Made by a program: the position numbers and the translations under genes | In this document: positions 63,725-64,000 of the stretch, piece after piece | Position numbering within the stretch: position 1 is the first letter of the stretch | Layout of the letters: every line of letters starts with the position of its first letter | Assembly (NCBI GenBank): GCA_025642065.1 | Contig: JAODUP010000706.1 | Span: forward strand, 1-64,000 | Direction: 5' to 3' | Length of the DNA stretch: 64,000 bases | Source of the DNA: Paralvinella palmiformis | Lineage: Eukaryota; Annelida; Polychaeta; Terebellida; Alvinellidae | The notes under the pieces: generated by a model | The model's input: only the letters and a program-made list of their open reading frames with translations | Databases searched by the model: none | Told to the model about the DNA's origin: nothing

Positions 63725-64000
63725 TCGGTATTTTGATGTTGTGGTTATTTTTTAATGTTGTTGGTATACACGTCTTGAATTGTTTAGATTTGTTTTCCAT
63801 GATATGGACTCGTTCTTTGTAGTGACATCTCCAAGTCCTCATATGGAGATGACTGTTGTTTTCACCTAAGCAGCAGTAATCAATCCGTCCAGATTTAAAT
63901 ATATGACTGAGGGTAAGGGAAATAAATGGGTACAATCAACGCCATCAATAGATCTCAGAAACGTTTAACGCAATCGAAATTACTGAATTACAACTATGTA
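63725..64000. other. Intergenic, nothing assigned
   Basis: No feature recognised. Confidence 0.55.

Overview
The window looks like repeat-dominated, gene-poor nuclear DNA of an animal. It is visibly A+T-rich and crowded with long microsatellites: AT, CA/GT, ATT/TAG, GATA and AG. It carries many decayed 3' pieces of CR1/L2-like non-LTR retrotransposons, several tRNA-derived SINEs with A and B boxes, and other dispersed repeats. I found no intact host gene, rRNA, functional tRNA or CRISPR array. SINE, LINE and dinucleotide composition together suggest a lophotrochozoan, most likely a cephalopod mollusc, but that taxonomic guess is an inference.

Layout. 0.1-2.25 kb: a dispersed repeat ('family A') broken by three tRNA-SINE insertions, each with a visible target-site duplication; the matching empty site lies at about 19.2 kb in inverted orientation. 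3.4-4.7 kb: decayed reverse transcriptase. 5.1-9.0 kb: large compound microsatellites. 10.4-12.6 kb: a 'family B' repeat and the best-preserved reverse transcriptase pseudogene. 15-17.3 kb: a LINE 3' tail and a possible RT scrap. 18.5-20.5 kb: family A flanked by two identical direct copies of a 196-bp sequence plus microsatellite. 23.0-24.0 and 30.0-30.9 kb: more LINE C-termini. 34.44-38.21 kb: a recent tandem duplication of about 1.89 kb carrying a dead LINE fragment, followed by family A, a truncated SINE and another LINE tail. 39.4-45 kb: minisatellites and microsatellites. 47.5-54.9 kb: LINE tail, trinucleotide blocks, families C and D, a SINE and a family A piece. 56.3-61 kb: two family B copies, two family D copies, long AT/GT tracts and SINEs. 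61-64 kb: mostly unassigned.

The parts do not form a pathway; they record repeated transposition and local duplication. Points most worth a second look are the nested SINE insertions with their empty site, the pseudoknot-like paired inverted repeats of family B, the tendency of families A and B to abut microsatellites, and the identical direct repeats around the family A copy at 18.6-20.5 kb.
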